Source: Clostridiales bacterium (GTDB lineage: Bacteria > Bacillota > Clostridia > Peptostreptococcales > Anaerovoracaceae). Taken from it: DNA of 64,000 nt. The stretch is from positions 1 to 64,000 of the forward strand of contig JALFNS010000039.1 of NCBI GenBank assembly GCA_022773945.1. The letters run 5' to 3'. Below are positions 10,141-18,317 of the stretch, in pieces. The position numbers and the translations under genes are program-made. The notes below the pieces were generated by a model. The model saw only the letters and a program-made list of their open reading frames with translations. It made no database searches and was not told where the DNA came from. Each line of letters starts with the position of its first letter. Position 1 is the stretch's first letter.

Positions 10141-10231
10141 ATATAGCTAGGGGAGCTTTTGCTGAGAGTCGCCGGGAGACCGGCGTTACCCTTTACCTGA
10201 TCGGGACAATGCCTGCGCAGGGAAGCAATAT
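10141..10231 (+). promoter_or_regulatory. TPP riboswitch (thi box)
   Basis: The conserved TPP aptamer blocks appear in order: CTAGGGGAGC, GCTGAGAG, ACCCTTTACCTGATC, ACAATGCC and GCGCAGGGAAGC. A closing P1 stem can form between ATATAGCT (10141-10148) and AGCAATAT (10224-10231) with one mismatch. The P3 arm GCCGG...CCGGC is perfect. It controls thiT, the thiamine transporter gene directly downstream. Confidence 0.95.
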
Positions 10232-10262
10232 CAGGGCCTGTTTTATGGTGCCCGTATGTTCC

Positions 10263-10288
10263 CCTCCTGTAATAAAGGAGGTTTTTTT
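10263..10288 (+). terminator. Terminator-like hairpin that also holds the thiT Shine-Dalgarno
   Basis: CCTCCT (10263-10268) pairs with AGGAGG (10276-10281), followed by seven T residues (10282-10288) and the thiT ATG at 10289. The 3' arm is the ribosome-binding site itself, 7 nt from the start codon. The same hairpin could end transcription and hide the ribosome site. The stem is only 6 bp, so its strength as a terminator is uncertain. Confidence 0.65.
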
Positions 10289-10924
10289 ATGAGTTTACAG
10301 GATTTCTTTGACTCCACATGGGGTCAGATCGCGACAGTAGCAGTTATAGTTATCCTCTTCGCCACAATACTGTGGACGGGAAGAGGCAAGAAGGCCGATG
10401 CCAAGGCTCTGGCAGTATCGGCTCTTCTCGTGGCACTCGCTATCATTCTCAATCAGATAGTGTTCTTCAAGATGCCGCAGGGCGGAAGCGTTACAGCATT
10501 CTCAATGGTTCCTATCGTTCTCTGCGCCTACTTCTTCGGCGTGAGAAGAGGACTCATGGCAGGAATGTGCGTGGGACTTCTGAACCTTATCTTCAGCCCG
10601 TACGTAATTCACCCTGTACAGCTGCTGCTTGACTATCCTCTCGCATTCGGAGCACTGGCTCTGGGCGGATTTCTGGCTTCGGGCAAGTACGGCCTTGTCA
10701 AGTCCTACGTTGTGGGAGTTCTCTGCAGATACATATGCGCAGTGCTCTCCGGAGTAATCTTCTTCGGCGCCTATGCACCTGAGGGCTTCAGCGCTCTGAC
10801 CTGGTCGCTCTGGTACAACATCACATATCTGGCGGCAGAGGGAATCATATCCGCAATAATACTGGCGACACCGCCTGTGAGAAAGCTGTTCATGAACCTG
10901 AAATCACAGCTTGACAACAACTGA
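10289..10924 (+). CDS. thiT: Energy-coupled thiamine transporter ThiT
   Basis: 211 residues, almost entirely membrane segments (about six). ThiT is the thiamine-binding S component of ECF transporters and works with a shared energising module encoded elsewhere. Family motifs: LLDYPLAFGALALGG, a RYICAVLSGVIFF helix and FGAYAPEGFSALTWSLWYN. The start is set by AGGAGG 7 nt upstream. The TPP riboswitch before it independently supports thiamine as the substrate. Confidence 0.95.
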   Translation: MSLQDFFDSTWGQIATVAVIVILFATILWTGRGKKADAKALAVSALLVALAIILNQIVFFKMPQGGSVTAFSMVPIVLCAYFFGVRRGLMAGMCVGLLNLIFSPYVIHPVQLLLDYPLAFGALALGGFLASGKYGLVKSYVVGVLCRYICAVLSGVIFFGAYAPEGFSALTWSLWYNITYLAAEGIISAIILATPPVRKLFMNLKSQLDNN

Positions 10925-10976
10925 TGTACTATGTTGCTTTTTTGCATTGTTTGTTTTGACAGGTTGCCATAATCCC

Positions 10977-11005
10977 TTGAAAAGTATTTTTGTTAATAAT
11001 ATAAT
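10977..11005 (+). promoter_or_regulatory. Promoter of the NifU-like gene and possibly the 4-hydroxybutyrate operon
   Basis: TTGAAA (10977-10982), 17 nt, TATAAT (11000-11005). It lies in an AT-rich gap after thiT, and the predicted start is near 11012. No terminator is seen before abfD, so the transcript may run through the whole cluster. Confidence 0.75.
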
Positions 11006-11032
11006 TATGTTGCGAGAATAACGAGGTGGTAT

Positions 11033-11338
11033 ATGGCTGATTTGATGACAGTTGAAGACAGAATTATAAACGTGCTGGCGAACAAGGTTGATCCTGTTCT
11101 GTCCAAGCATTTCGGAGGAGCTACTCTCAGTTCCTTTGAGGACGGCATAGCTTACGTGAAGCTCACGGGAGCATGCGCTCAGTGTCCTTCGGCTCAGGAA
11201 ACGGTCGAAGGAGTAGTGAGAGATTTCGTAACCGGCGGAGTACCGGAGGTCAAGGATGTGAAGCTTGACGCTTCCGTCAGCGACGACCTTCTGGATTTTG
11301 CGAAAAAAATCCTCCGGGGAGAAGAAACGGTTGATTGA
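11033..11338 (+). CDS. NifU-like C-terminal domain protein (Fe-S scaffold)
   Basis: 101 residues containing a single Nfu domain with the cluster-binding CxxC (Cys48 and Cys51 in GACAQCPSAQETV). Nfu proteins carry and hand over [4Fe-4S] clusters. The gene lies directly before abfD, whose product needs a [4Fe-4S] cluster, so a delivery role for that enzyme is a reasonable inference. GAGGTGG precedes ATG 11033. It is distinct from the IscU-type scaffold at 37.4 kb. Confidence 0.85.
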   Translation: MADLMTVEDRIINVLANKVDPVLSKHFGGATLSSFEDGIAYVKLTGACAQCPSAQETVEGVVRDFVTGGVPEVKDVKLDASVSDDLLDFAKKILRGEETVD

Positions 11339-11377
11339 GGCCGTGAGCCTTTATCATACATGAGATGTCATTATTAA

Positions 11378-11399
11378 GCAGGCGCAGGTCAGCGTCTGC
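11378..11399 (+). promoter_or_regulatory. Hairpin in the abfD leader
   Basis: GCAGGCGC (11378-11385) pairs with GCGTCTGC (11392-11399), eight pairs including one G-U, with a 6-nt loop. No T-tract follows. It lies 32 nt upstream of abfD and may stabilise or process the mRNA. Confidence 0.4.
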
Positions 11400-11431
11400 A
11401 TGTCAAAACAATAAAAAGGAGTGATTTTATT

Positions 11432-12907
11432 ATGTTAATGACAGGCGAACAGTATATTGAGAGTTTAAGAAAATTAAACACCAGAGTTTACATGTTTGGT
11501 GAGAAGGTTGAGAATTGGGTTGACAATCCTATTATCAGACCTTCAATCAACTGCGTTAAGGTGACTTACGATCTGGCTCAGGATCCTGAGTATGCAGACC
11601 TGATGACAGTTAAGTCAAGCCTGACAGGCGAGACTATCAACAGATTCGCACATCTCCACCAGAGCACAGAAGACCTGAAGAACAAGGTTAAGATGCAGAG
11701 ACTCTGCGGACAGAAGACTGCAGGCTGCTTCCAGAGATGCGTAGGAATGGACGCTTTCAACGCTACATTCTCAACAACATATGAAATCGATAAGGCTTAC
11801 GGCACTAAGTACCATGAGAACTTCAAGAACTTCCTGAAGATGGTACAGGAGAAGGACCTGGTTGTTGACGGTGCTATGACTGACCCTAAGGGAAACAGAG
11901 GCAAGAGACCTTCACAGCAGGTTGACCCGGATCTCTTCGTAAGAATCAAGGAGAGAAGAGAAGACGGTATCGTAGTTAGAGGAGCTAAGGTTCACCAGAC
12001 AGGTTCCATCAACTCACACTGGCACATCGTAATGCCTACACAGGCAATGACAGAAGAAGACAAGGACTATGCAGTAGCATTCGCATGCCCTTCAGACGCA
12101 GAGGGAATGTTCATGGTATACGGCAGACAGTCATGTGATACAAGAAAACTCGAGGAAGGCGCTGACATCGACCTGGGTAACGCTCAGTTCGGCGGACAGG
12201 AAGCTCTCGTAGTATTCGACGACGTATTTATTCCTAACGAGTACATCTTCATGGCCGGAGAGTATGATTTCGCTGGAATGCTCGTTGAGAGATTCGCAGG
12301 ATACCACAGACAGTCATACGGCGGCTGCAAGGTTGGTGTTGGTGACGTTCTTATCGGAGCTGCTGCTCTGGCTGCTGAGTACAATGGTGCTCACAAGGCT
12401 TCACACATCAAGGACAAGCTCATCGAGATGACTCACTTGAACGAGACTCTCTACTGCTGCGGACTGGCTTGCTCAACTGAAGGATATCCTACAGAGGCAG
12501 GAAACTATCAGATTGACCTGCTCCTGGCTAACGTATGTAAGCAGAACGTCACAAGATTCCCTTATGAGATCGTAAGACTTGCTGAGGATATCGGCGGCGG
12601 ACTCATGGTTACTATGCCTTCAGAGACAGACTTCAAGTCAGACCTCAAGGTTGGTAAGAACGGCGAGACTATCGGTGACTACTGCCAGAAGTTCTTCGTT
12701 GGTAACGAAGCAGCATGCAACACTGAACAGAGACAGAGAATCATGAGACTCCTCGAGAACCTCTGCCTGGGATCAGCTGCAGTTGGATACAGAACAGAGT
12801 CAATGCACGGTGCAGGTTCACCTCAGGCTCAGAGAATCATGATCCAGAGACAGGGCAACATCGAAGGCAAGAAGGAACTCGCAAAGGCAATCGCAGGAAT
12901 CAAATAA
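11432..12907 (+). CDS. abfD: 4-hydroxybutyryl-CoA dehydratase / vinylacetyl-CoA delta-isomerase
   Basis: 491 residues. The FAD and [4Fe-4S] enzyme dehydrates 4-hydroxybutyryl-CoA to crotonyl-CoA by a radical route. The cluster ligands known for the Clostridium aminobutyricum enzyme (Cys99, Cys103, His292, Cys299) fall at exactly these numbers here: AGCFQRC gives Cys99/Cys103, and GYHRQSYGGC gives His292/Cys299. Flavin-domain blocks such as HQTGSINSHWHIV are intact. AGGAG lies 10 nt before ATG 11432. Codon choice is more uniform than in neighbours, which suggests high expression. It leads the 4-hydroxybutyrate operon. Confidence 0.96.
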   Translation: MLMTGEQYIESLRKLNTRVYMFGEKVENWVDNPIIRPSINCVKVTYDLAQDPEYADLMTVKSSLTGETINRFAHLHQSTEDLKNKVKMQRLCGQKTAGCFQRCVGMDAFNATFSTTYEIDKAYGTKYHENFKNFLKMVQEKDLVVDGAMTDPKGNRGKRPSQQVDPDLFVRIKERREDGIVVRGAKVHQTGSINSHWHIVMPTQAMTEEDKDYAVAFACPSDAEGMFMVYGRQSCDTRKLEEGADIDLGNAQFGGQEALVVFDDVFIPNEYIFMAGEYDFAGMLVERFAGYHRQSYGGCKVGVGDVLIGAAALAAEYNGAHKASHIKDKLIEMTHLNETLYCCGLACSTEGYPTEAGNYQIDLLLANVCKQNVTRFPYEIVRLAEDIGGGLMVTMPSETDFKSDLKVGKNGETIGDYCQKFFVGNEAACNTEQRQRIMRLLENLCLGSAAVGYRTESMHGAGSPQAQRIMIQRQGNIEGKKELAKAIAGIK

Positions 12908-12934
12908 GACAGGTTGCTAAAATAAAGATAACTG

Positions 12935-12969
12935 AATCTAAGGCCGCATAAACCTGGCGGCCTTAGATT
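12935..12969 (+). terminator. Strong intercistronic hairpin after abfD
   Basis: AATCTAAGGCCGC (12935-12947) pairs perfectly with GCGGCCTTAGATT (12957-12969), a 13-bp stem with a 9-nt loop. Only a short T-tract (about four) follows. It may be a partial terminator or a 3' end that protects the abfD message; downstream genes of the same pathway follow. Confidence 0.65.
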
Positions 12970-13010
12970 TTAGAGTATGGGTTAAATTATTAACATTAGA
13001 AAGTGGACAT

Positions 13011-13283
13011 ATGAAGTGCGGAATTAAATTTTGCGGCGGGTGCAATCCCAGATACGATCGAGGAGCTGCCGGCAGAGAAATCAGAAGCAGACTTGAGAAT
13101 GAGGATATCGAATTTGTAAACGCTACAGAAGATGAGAAGCTTGACAATCTGCTTGTCATAGGAGGATGCTCAGCGTGCTGTGCTTCCTGCAGTCAGTATG
13201 ATGTTAACGATGAGACCTTCAAGATGTGGGAGGAGAACCACATCGACAAAATAGTTGAATTATTACGGAGGAAATGTTTATGA
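13011..13283 (+). CDS. Cysteine-rich protein of the 4-hydroxybutyrate operon (unknown function)
   Basis: 90 residues with eight cysteines: Cys3, Cys8, Cys11, then Cys53, Cys56, Cys57, Cys60, and Cys89. The first group lies in KFCGGCNPRYDR and the second in GGCSACCASC, each after a predicted beta strand, so the two could face one metal or Fe-S site. I do not recognise the family. It lies between abfD and abfT, and its TGA stop overlaps the abfT ATG by 4 nt, so translation is coupled. No signal peptide or membrane segment is seen. A role in cluster handling or electron transfer for the dehydratase is inference. Confidence 0.75.
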   Translation: MKCGIKFCGGCNPRYDRGAAGREIRSRLENEDIEFVNATEDEKLDNLLVIGGCSACCASCSQYDVNDETFKMWEENHIDKIVELLRRKCL

Positions 13284-14602
13284 AAAACTGGAAAGAGCTT
13301 TACAATCAGAAGCTTATGACTTCCGATGAAGCTGTTAAGCTCATTAAATCAGGCGACAAGGTTGTGTTCCAGCACGACGTCGGTGAACCTGAAGAGCTCG
13401 TCAGAGCAATGGTGAGAAATGCTGACAACTACAGAAATGTTGAGATTTCACATATGTATTCACTGGGACCGGGAGAATACTGCAAGCCTGAGTACAAGGA
13501 CAACTTCCACCCTAATATGTGGTTCCTCAGCGGCCAGACTCGTAAGGCCTGCAACGAATGGGGTGACTACACTTCATTCTTCTTCCATGAGCTTCCTGAG
13601 CTTATGAGAGAGGGAAGAGTTGTCGTTGACGTTGCCCTTATCATGGTTTCCAAGCCTGATAAGCACGGATATGTATCAACGGGAGTATCCGGAGACTACA
13701 CGATCCAGGCTATCAAGTCAGCTAAGACTGTAATCGCGCAGGTTAATGAGAACGTACCGTTCACATACGGTGAGGCTGTATTCCCTCTCATGGAATATGC
13801 TGATGCTATCGTTGAATATGATGAAGAGCTTCCTGCACTTCCTGCAGGCAAAATCGGCGACGTTGAAGAGGAGATAGGTAAGTATTGCGCAAGCCTTATC
13901 CAGGACGGAGCTACTATCCAGCTGGGAATCGGATCAATTCCTGATGCTGTATGCGAACAGCTGAAGACAAAGAAGCATCTGGGACTCCACTCCGAGATGC
14001 TGGGCGACGGAGCTATGAAGCTCTATAACGAAGGTGTTATTGACAACACTATGAAGTCCTTCGACAAGGACGTTATGGTAGCAAACTTCATCATGGGTTC
14101 GAAGGAACTCTACGAGTTCTGCGACCACAACCAGGCAGTAAGACTCATGCCGGTTGACTACGTTAACCATCCTGCAGTAATCATGAAGTGCTCCAAGATG
14201 GTAGCAATCAACGGAGCTCTGGGATGCGACCTCTACGGACAGGTTGCCGCTGACGCCCTCGGCGGAGACAAGCAGTTCTCCGGAGTAGGCGGACAGGTTG
14301 ACTTCGTTCGCGGCGCCGCTATGGCTACAGACGGACAGGGTGTTGCCATCATCGCTATGCCTTCGATGACTGTTAAGAGAGACGGAACCAAGATTTCCAA
14401 GATTACTGCACATCTTGCTGACGGACAGGTTATCACAGACAGCAGAAACGATACCGAGTACGTTGTTACTGAGTACGGTATCGCTGACCTGTGGGGCAAG
14501 ACAAATGCTGATAAGGCAAGAGCTCTCATCAACATCGCTCACCCTGACTTCAGAGCTGAGCTTAAGGAAGACTTCGAGAAGATGTTCCACCAGAAATTCT
14601 AA
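13280..14602 (+). CDS. abfT: 4-hydroxybutyrate CoA-transferase
   Basis: 440 residues from ATG 13280. An in-frame ATG at 13274 is only 2 nt from GGAGG (13267-13271), while 13280 is 8 nt away, so I use the latter. The enzyme moves CoA from acetyl-CoA or butyryl-CoA to 4-hydroxybutyrate. It belongs to the acetyl-CoA hydrolase/transferase family; the catalytic Glu is likely Glu239 in GLHSEMLGDG, matching Glu238 of the C. aminobutyricum enzyme. The CoA-binding LGIGSIPDAV and GVGGQVDFVRGA blocks are present. It supplies the substrate of AbfD. Confidence 0.93.
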   Translation: MKNWKELYNQKLMTSDEAVKLIKSGDKVVFQHDVGEPEELVRAMVRNADNYRNVEISHMYSLGPGEYCKPEYKDNFHPNMWFLSGQTRKACNEWGDYTSFFFHELPELMREGRVVVDVALIMVSKPDKHGYVSTGVSGDYTIQAIKSAKTVIAQVNENVPFTYGEAVFPLMEYADAIVEYDEELPALPAGKIGDVEEEIGKYCASLIQDGATIQLGIGSIPDAVCEQLKTKKHLGLHSEMLGDGAMKLYNEGVIDNTMKSFDKDVMVANFIMGSKELYEFCDHNQAVRLMPVDYVNHPAVIMKCSKMVAINGALGCDLYGQVAADALGGDKQFSGVGGQVDFVRGAAMATDGQGVAIIAMPSMTVKRDGTKISKITAHLADGQVITDSRNDTEYVVTEYGIADLWGKTNADKARALINIAHPDFRAELKEDFEKMFHQKF

Positions 14603-14636
14603 AGATTATCTTCGCATTTAATTAAGGAGGATTAAA

Positions 14637-15761
14637 ATGCTTGCATTAAAAGTAGTACCTAACATTCATTATTTCGATACATTCAAAGACTTCAACGACG
14701 AGTTCAAGCTGGGAAAGGGCGACATCCTCGTAACTAACGAGTGGATGTACAAGCCATACGTTGAAGGACTTGGAATCGACATGCCTGTAATCTATCAGGA
14801 AAAGTACGGCGCAGGCGAGCCTACTGATGAAATGATGGACGCTATGAAGGCAGACATGGACAAGTATGACTATGACAGAATCATCGCATTCGGCGGCGGC
14901 ACAATCGTTGACTGCTGTAAGGTTCTGGCTTGTGACATTCCTGACAAGGTTGCTGACCTCTACACAGGTAAGGTTGCTCCTAAGAGAGTCAAGAAGCTCA
15001 TCGTAGTTCCTACAACATGCGGAACAGGTTCCGAAGTTACTAACGTAGCAGTAGCATCAATCCCTTCACTGAACCTGAAGAAGGGTATCGCTGACGAAGA
15101 AACTTATGCTGACGAGGCAGTTCTTATTCCGGAATCACTCCAGGGACTTCCTGACAAAGTATTCGCAACTTCATCAGTAGACGCTCTTATCCACGCAGTA
15201 GAGAGCTTCCTCTCACCTAAGGCTTCACCGTTCACAGAGATGTACTCACTTGAGGCAATCAAGATCATCATGAACGGATACAAGAAGATCGTTGAGAGAG
15301 GCGGAAACACTAAGGAAAACAGAGCAGACCTGCTTAAGGACTTCTGCTTCGCTTCAAACTATGCCGGAATCGCTTTCGGTAATGCAGGATGCGGCGCAGT
15401 ACACGCTCTCTCATATGCACACGGCGGAGCATTCCACATTCCTCACGGTGAAGCTAACTTCATCTGCTTCACAGAGGTATTCAAGATGTACATGAGAAAG
15501 CAGCCTGTAGGCAAGATTCAGGTTGCCAACAAGATTTTCGCAGACGTTCTCGGATGCTCAGAGGATGTTGTATACGAAGAGCTGGATAAGTTCCTCGGCA
15601 AGATCATCGAGAAGAAGCCGCTGAGAGAGTACGGAATGACAGAGAATCAGGTTGCAGAATTTGCAAAATCCACAATCGATAACCAGCAGAGACTTCTGGG
15701 CAACAACTATGTTGAGCTGTCAGAAGCTGAAATCGCTGAGATTTTCCAGAATCTGTACTAA
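14637..15761 (+). CDS. 4hbD: 4-hydroxybutyrate dehydrogenase (iron-type alcohol dehydrogenase)
   Basis: 374 residues. It reduces succinate semialdehyde to 4-hydroxybutyrate with NAD(P)H. Fe-ADH features: GGGTIVD (86-92) for the nucleotide, TTCGTGSEVT (126-135), and metal ligands Asp182 and His186 in SVDALIHAVES, with His256 and His270 in AVHALSY and HIPHGEAN. AAGGAGG lies before ATG 14637. Linked to CoA-transferase and dehydratase genes, 4-hydroxybutyrate is the most likely substrate among Fe-ADH family options. It is the last gene of the operon. Confidence 0.92.
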   Translation: MLALKVVPNIHYFDTFKDFNDEFKLGKGDILVTNEWMYKPYVEGLGIDMPVIYQEKYGAGEPTDEMMDAMKADMDKYDYDRIIAFGGGTIVDCCKVLACDIPDKVADLYTGKVAPKRVKKLIVVPTTCGTGSEVTNVAVASIPSLNLKKGIADEETYADEAVLIPESLQGLPDKVFATSSVDALIHAVESFLSPKASPFTEMYSLEAIKIIMNGYKKIVERGGNTKENRADLLKDFCFASNYAGIAFGNAGCGAVHALSYAHGGAFHIPHGEANFICFTEVFKMYMRKQPVGKIQVANKIFADVLGCSEDVVYEELDKFLGKIIEKKPLREYGMTENQVAEFAKSTIDNQQRLLGNNYVELSEAEIAEIFQNLY

Positions 15762-15777
15762 TCCATACAGACCGACG

Positions 15778-15807
15778 GAGGCGCCGCCAAGGCGCCTCTT
15801 TTGTTTT
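15778..15807 (+). terminator. Terminator of the 4-hydroxybutyrate operon
   Basis: GAGGCGCC (15778-15785) and GGCGCCTC (15791-15798) form a perfect 8-bp GC-rich stem with a 5-nt loop, followed by TTTTGTTTT. Confidence 0.93.
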
Positions 15808-15869
15808 GCATTGCAATGCGCGTTGTGTTATTATATGAGGTATCTATGACTAAAGAAACGAGGTGTATT

Positions 15870-16787
15870 ATGCAGGAGACAATGATCAATCAGAACATAA
15901 TTATCAAGGAGCCGAGCAGGAACCTGAGAGCGCTGGGACGAAACGCCCTCGTGGGGAAGTGGAAGGTGGCAATAGCGGCAGTTTGCCTGTCCGTAGTGGT
16001 AATCAACCTGCCTCAGATAATTTTCGACAGACTCTTCGGAACCAACCTGAGCAGTTTAATGGTGGACGGAGGTGCCGCAGGCGGCATGAGTGCTGAATTC
16101 TACAGCGACATATATGATTCCGCCCCGGCAACTTCAATTCTCAGCGTTATATATGCGATTCTTATCACCGGTGCGGTGACACTGGGAATAAGCCTCTTCT
16201 TCCTGGCGGCGTTCAGAAGACATGAGGTTGGAGTAACGGATATTTTCCTCGGCTTCGAGAAATTCGGCAAAGCCCTCGGTCTCATGCTCTTCCAGGGTCT
16301 CTTCATTTTCCTCTGGTCACTTCTCCTTGTAGTACCGGGGATAATCGCAGCTATCAGATACAGTCAGGCCTTCTTCATTCTGGCGGACAACCCGAACAAG
16401 GGAATCAGACAGTGTATGGATGAGAGCAAGGCTATGATGGCGGGCAATATAGGCAAATATTTCTGCATGAACCTTTCCTTCATAGGATGGCTCCTTATCT
16501 GCGGAGTGGCAAGCGGTGCCGTGGCATCCATAGGAGCTGTAATAACTACCAACAACTTCGTTATAGCATTGTTCACTCTGGTCGGAACTCTCTTCGTGGC
16601 ACCGGCTGACGCATATATTTATGCCACACGGGCAGGCTTCTATGAAATACTGGCGGGACACCTTATCAAGGAAACGGAGCCGACACCTGTATTCTCAGAG
16701 GAGGCCCGTGAGAACCCAGACGGATTCATGTACAAGGAAATCGAGAATAAGGATGAGGATGACAGAGATGAAGGACAACAGTTATAA
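15870..16787 (+). CDS. DUF975 integral membrane protein
   Basis: 305 residues from ATG 15870 behind CGAGG; another in-frame ATG at 15846 (behind GAGG) would add 8 residues. The N-terminal NLRALGRNALVGKWKVA is the typical DUF975 entry, followed by several hydrophobic segments (about 30-50, 95-125, 145-170, 205-255). The tail is acidic. Function is unknown; members are multi-pass membrane proteins common in Firmicutes. A weak promoter (TTGCAT 15806-15811, 17 nt, TATTAT 15829-15834) lies upstream. Confidence 0.75.
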   Translation: MQETMINQNIIIKEPSRNLRALGRNALVGKWKVAIAAVCLSVVVINLPQIIFDRLFGTNLSSLMVDGGAAGGMSAEFYSDIYDSAPATSILSVIYAILITGAVTLGISLFFLAAFRRHEVGVTDIFLGFEKFGKALGLMLFQGLFIFLWSLLLVVPGIIAAIRYSQAFFILADNPNKGIRQCMDESKAMMAGNIGKYFCMNLSFIGWLLICGVASGAVASIGAVITTNNFVIALFTLVGTLFVAPADAYIYATRAGFYEILAGHLIKETEPTPVFSEEARENPDGFMYKEIENKDEDDRDEGQQL

Positions 16788-17031
16788 ATTCATTTGCAAC
16801 AGGGACTGTGAGTATTTCCCGTGTCATGAGACGGACTGTCCCGAGAAGTTCAACTGTCTCTTCTGCTATTGCCCGCTCTATGCTCTGGGCGAGGAGTGCG
16901 GAGGAAACTTCACATACACCGAGAACGGTATCAAGGACTGCAGCAGCTGCATGGTGCCTCACAGCGAGAATGCATACGAGCACATAATGGCCAAGTCCAG
17001 AGCCCTAATAGAACTTGTAAGAAAAAAATAG
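16768..17031 (+). CDS. Cysteine-rich small domain protein
   Basis: 87 residues starting MKDNSYKFICNRDCEYFPC, overlapping the DUF975 gene by 20 nt. About ten cysteines occur in close spacing (ICNRDCEYFPCHETDCPEKF, then CLFCYCPLY, ECGG and CSSCMVPH). This resembles the cysteine-rich small domain (PF04071), sometimes linked to cobalamin genes, though none are here. It probably binds zinc or an Fe-S cluster. The exact role is unknown. Confidence 0.75.
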   Translation: MKDNSYKFICNRDCEYFPCHETDCPEKFNCLFCYCPLYALGEECGGNFTYTENGIKDCSSCMVPHSENAYEHIMAKSRALIELVRKK

Positions 17032-17060
17032 GACAATCGTTATATTAATAGGTGAATTTT

Positions 17061-18317
17061 ATGGTAAAGGTAAGAAAACTTAGCTGCGGAGCAACAATGG
17101 TTATGGACAGAACAGACTATCTCCGCTCCGCATCACTGGGGATATGGGTCAACTCAGGCTCATGCTTCGAGAAACCTGAAGAAAGCGGCATATCCCACTA
17201 TATAGAGCACATGCTCTTCAAGGGAACGTCAAGCAAAAGCGCCAGAGAAATCGCAGAGAGCGTGGACAGAATAGGCGGCAGCTTCAACGCCTTCACAGGC
17301 AAGGAGTCGACCTGCTTCTATATCAAGACACTCTCGTCAAATATCAGAGCAGGTGCGGAGATTCTGCTGGAAATGCTCACTGACTCGCTCTTCGATCAGG
17401 AGGATATGGACAAGGAGCGATTCGTAATTCTTGAAGAAATCAAGATGTCCAGGGATACACCGGACGATCAGGTTGTGGAGCTCATAACCGAGCTGGTCAA
17501 CAGCGAGAATCCATATAAGAATTCAATCCTGGGCACACCTGAGAGTCTGAAGGGAATAGACAGGGATTTAATGCTCAGCTATTTCAGAAGACGCTACGCC
17601 AGAGATAACATCGTTATTTCGGTAACAGGCAATTTCGATGAGGATGAGCTGGCTGAGCTCTTCGACGAGAAGCTCATGTGTCTTGAGGCCGAGGGTGAGG
17701 TCGTTTCTCAGGAAATCGGTCCTTATGTGCAGAAGTTTGCCGTTGAGAAGAGAGACATCGAGCAGACTCATATATGTCTGGCCGCGCCGGGAATATCCAT
17801 AGAGGATGACGGGTACTACGCCTGGACGCTTATGAACAATATCTTCGGCGGAGGCATGAGCTCCAGACTGTTCCAGAAGATAAGAGAAGAGAAAGGGCTG
17901 GCATATTCGGTATGCTCGGTCAACGGATTCTACAGCAAGACGGGATTCTTCAACATTTATGCTGGAGTTGCCCACGACAAGGCTGAGGAGACAATCGATG
18001 CCATAAACAGTGAGCTCAAGCTGTACGCGGCAGAAGGCCCGACGGAGGATGAGCTGGCCATGGCCAAGGCGCAGGCGGAGAGCAGCTACATCTTCGGACT
18101 GGAGAACTCCAACAGCAGAATGGTCAACATCGGCAAGAACCAGCTTCTTCTGGGCAGAGTCCTCTCGCCTGATGAGGTTATCGACGGCTTCGACTCTGTA
18201 ACAGTCGACAGTATCAGAGAAATACTGAGCGGACTGGGCGATATGTCAAACTACTGCGGAGCATCTGTAACGGCCAGAGATCTGGATCTGGAAGGACTCA
18301 TTAAGAATGAAAATTAA
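17061..18317 (+). CDS. M16 family zinc peptidase (processing-peptidase-like)
   Basis: 418 residues from ATG 17061 behind AGGTGA; a GTG 9 nt upstream overlaps that site. The inverted zinc motif HxxEH is seen as HYIEHMLFKGT (His46, Glu49, His50), with a downstream Glu at about 126 as third-ligand candidate. The C-terminal half carries the usual FGGGMSSRLFQKIREEKGLAYS block. The family contains mitochondrial-type processing peptidases and Bacillus YmxG/MlpA. It overlaps dut by 11 nt. The physiological substrate is unknown. Confidence 0.9.
   Translation: MVKVRKLSCGATMVMDRTDYLRSASLGIWVNSGSCFEKPEESGISHYIEHMLFKGTSSKSAREIAESVDRIGGSFNAFTGKESTCFYIKTLSSNIRAGAEILLEMLTDSLFDQEDMDKERFVILEEIKMSRDTPDDQVVELITELVNSENPYKNSILGTPESLKGIDRDLMLSYFRRRYARDNIVISVTGNFDEDELAELFDEKLMCLEAEGEVVSQEIGPYVQKFAVEKRDIEQTHICLAAPGISIEDDGYYAWTLMNNIFGGGMSSRLFQKIREEKGLAYSVCSVNGFYSKTGFFNIYAGVAHDKAEETIDAINSELKLYAAEGPTEDELAMAKAQAESSYIFGLENSNSRMVNIGKNQLLLGRVLSPDEVIDGFDSVTVDSIREILSGLGDMSNYCGASVTARDLDLEGLIKNEN

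Noticed and set aside
10101..10292. Short plus-strand frame between glpK and thiT
   Set aside because: It covers the promoter and TPP riboswitch; conserved RNA blocks explain the sequence.
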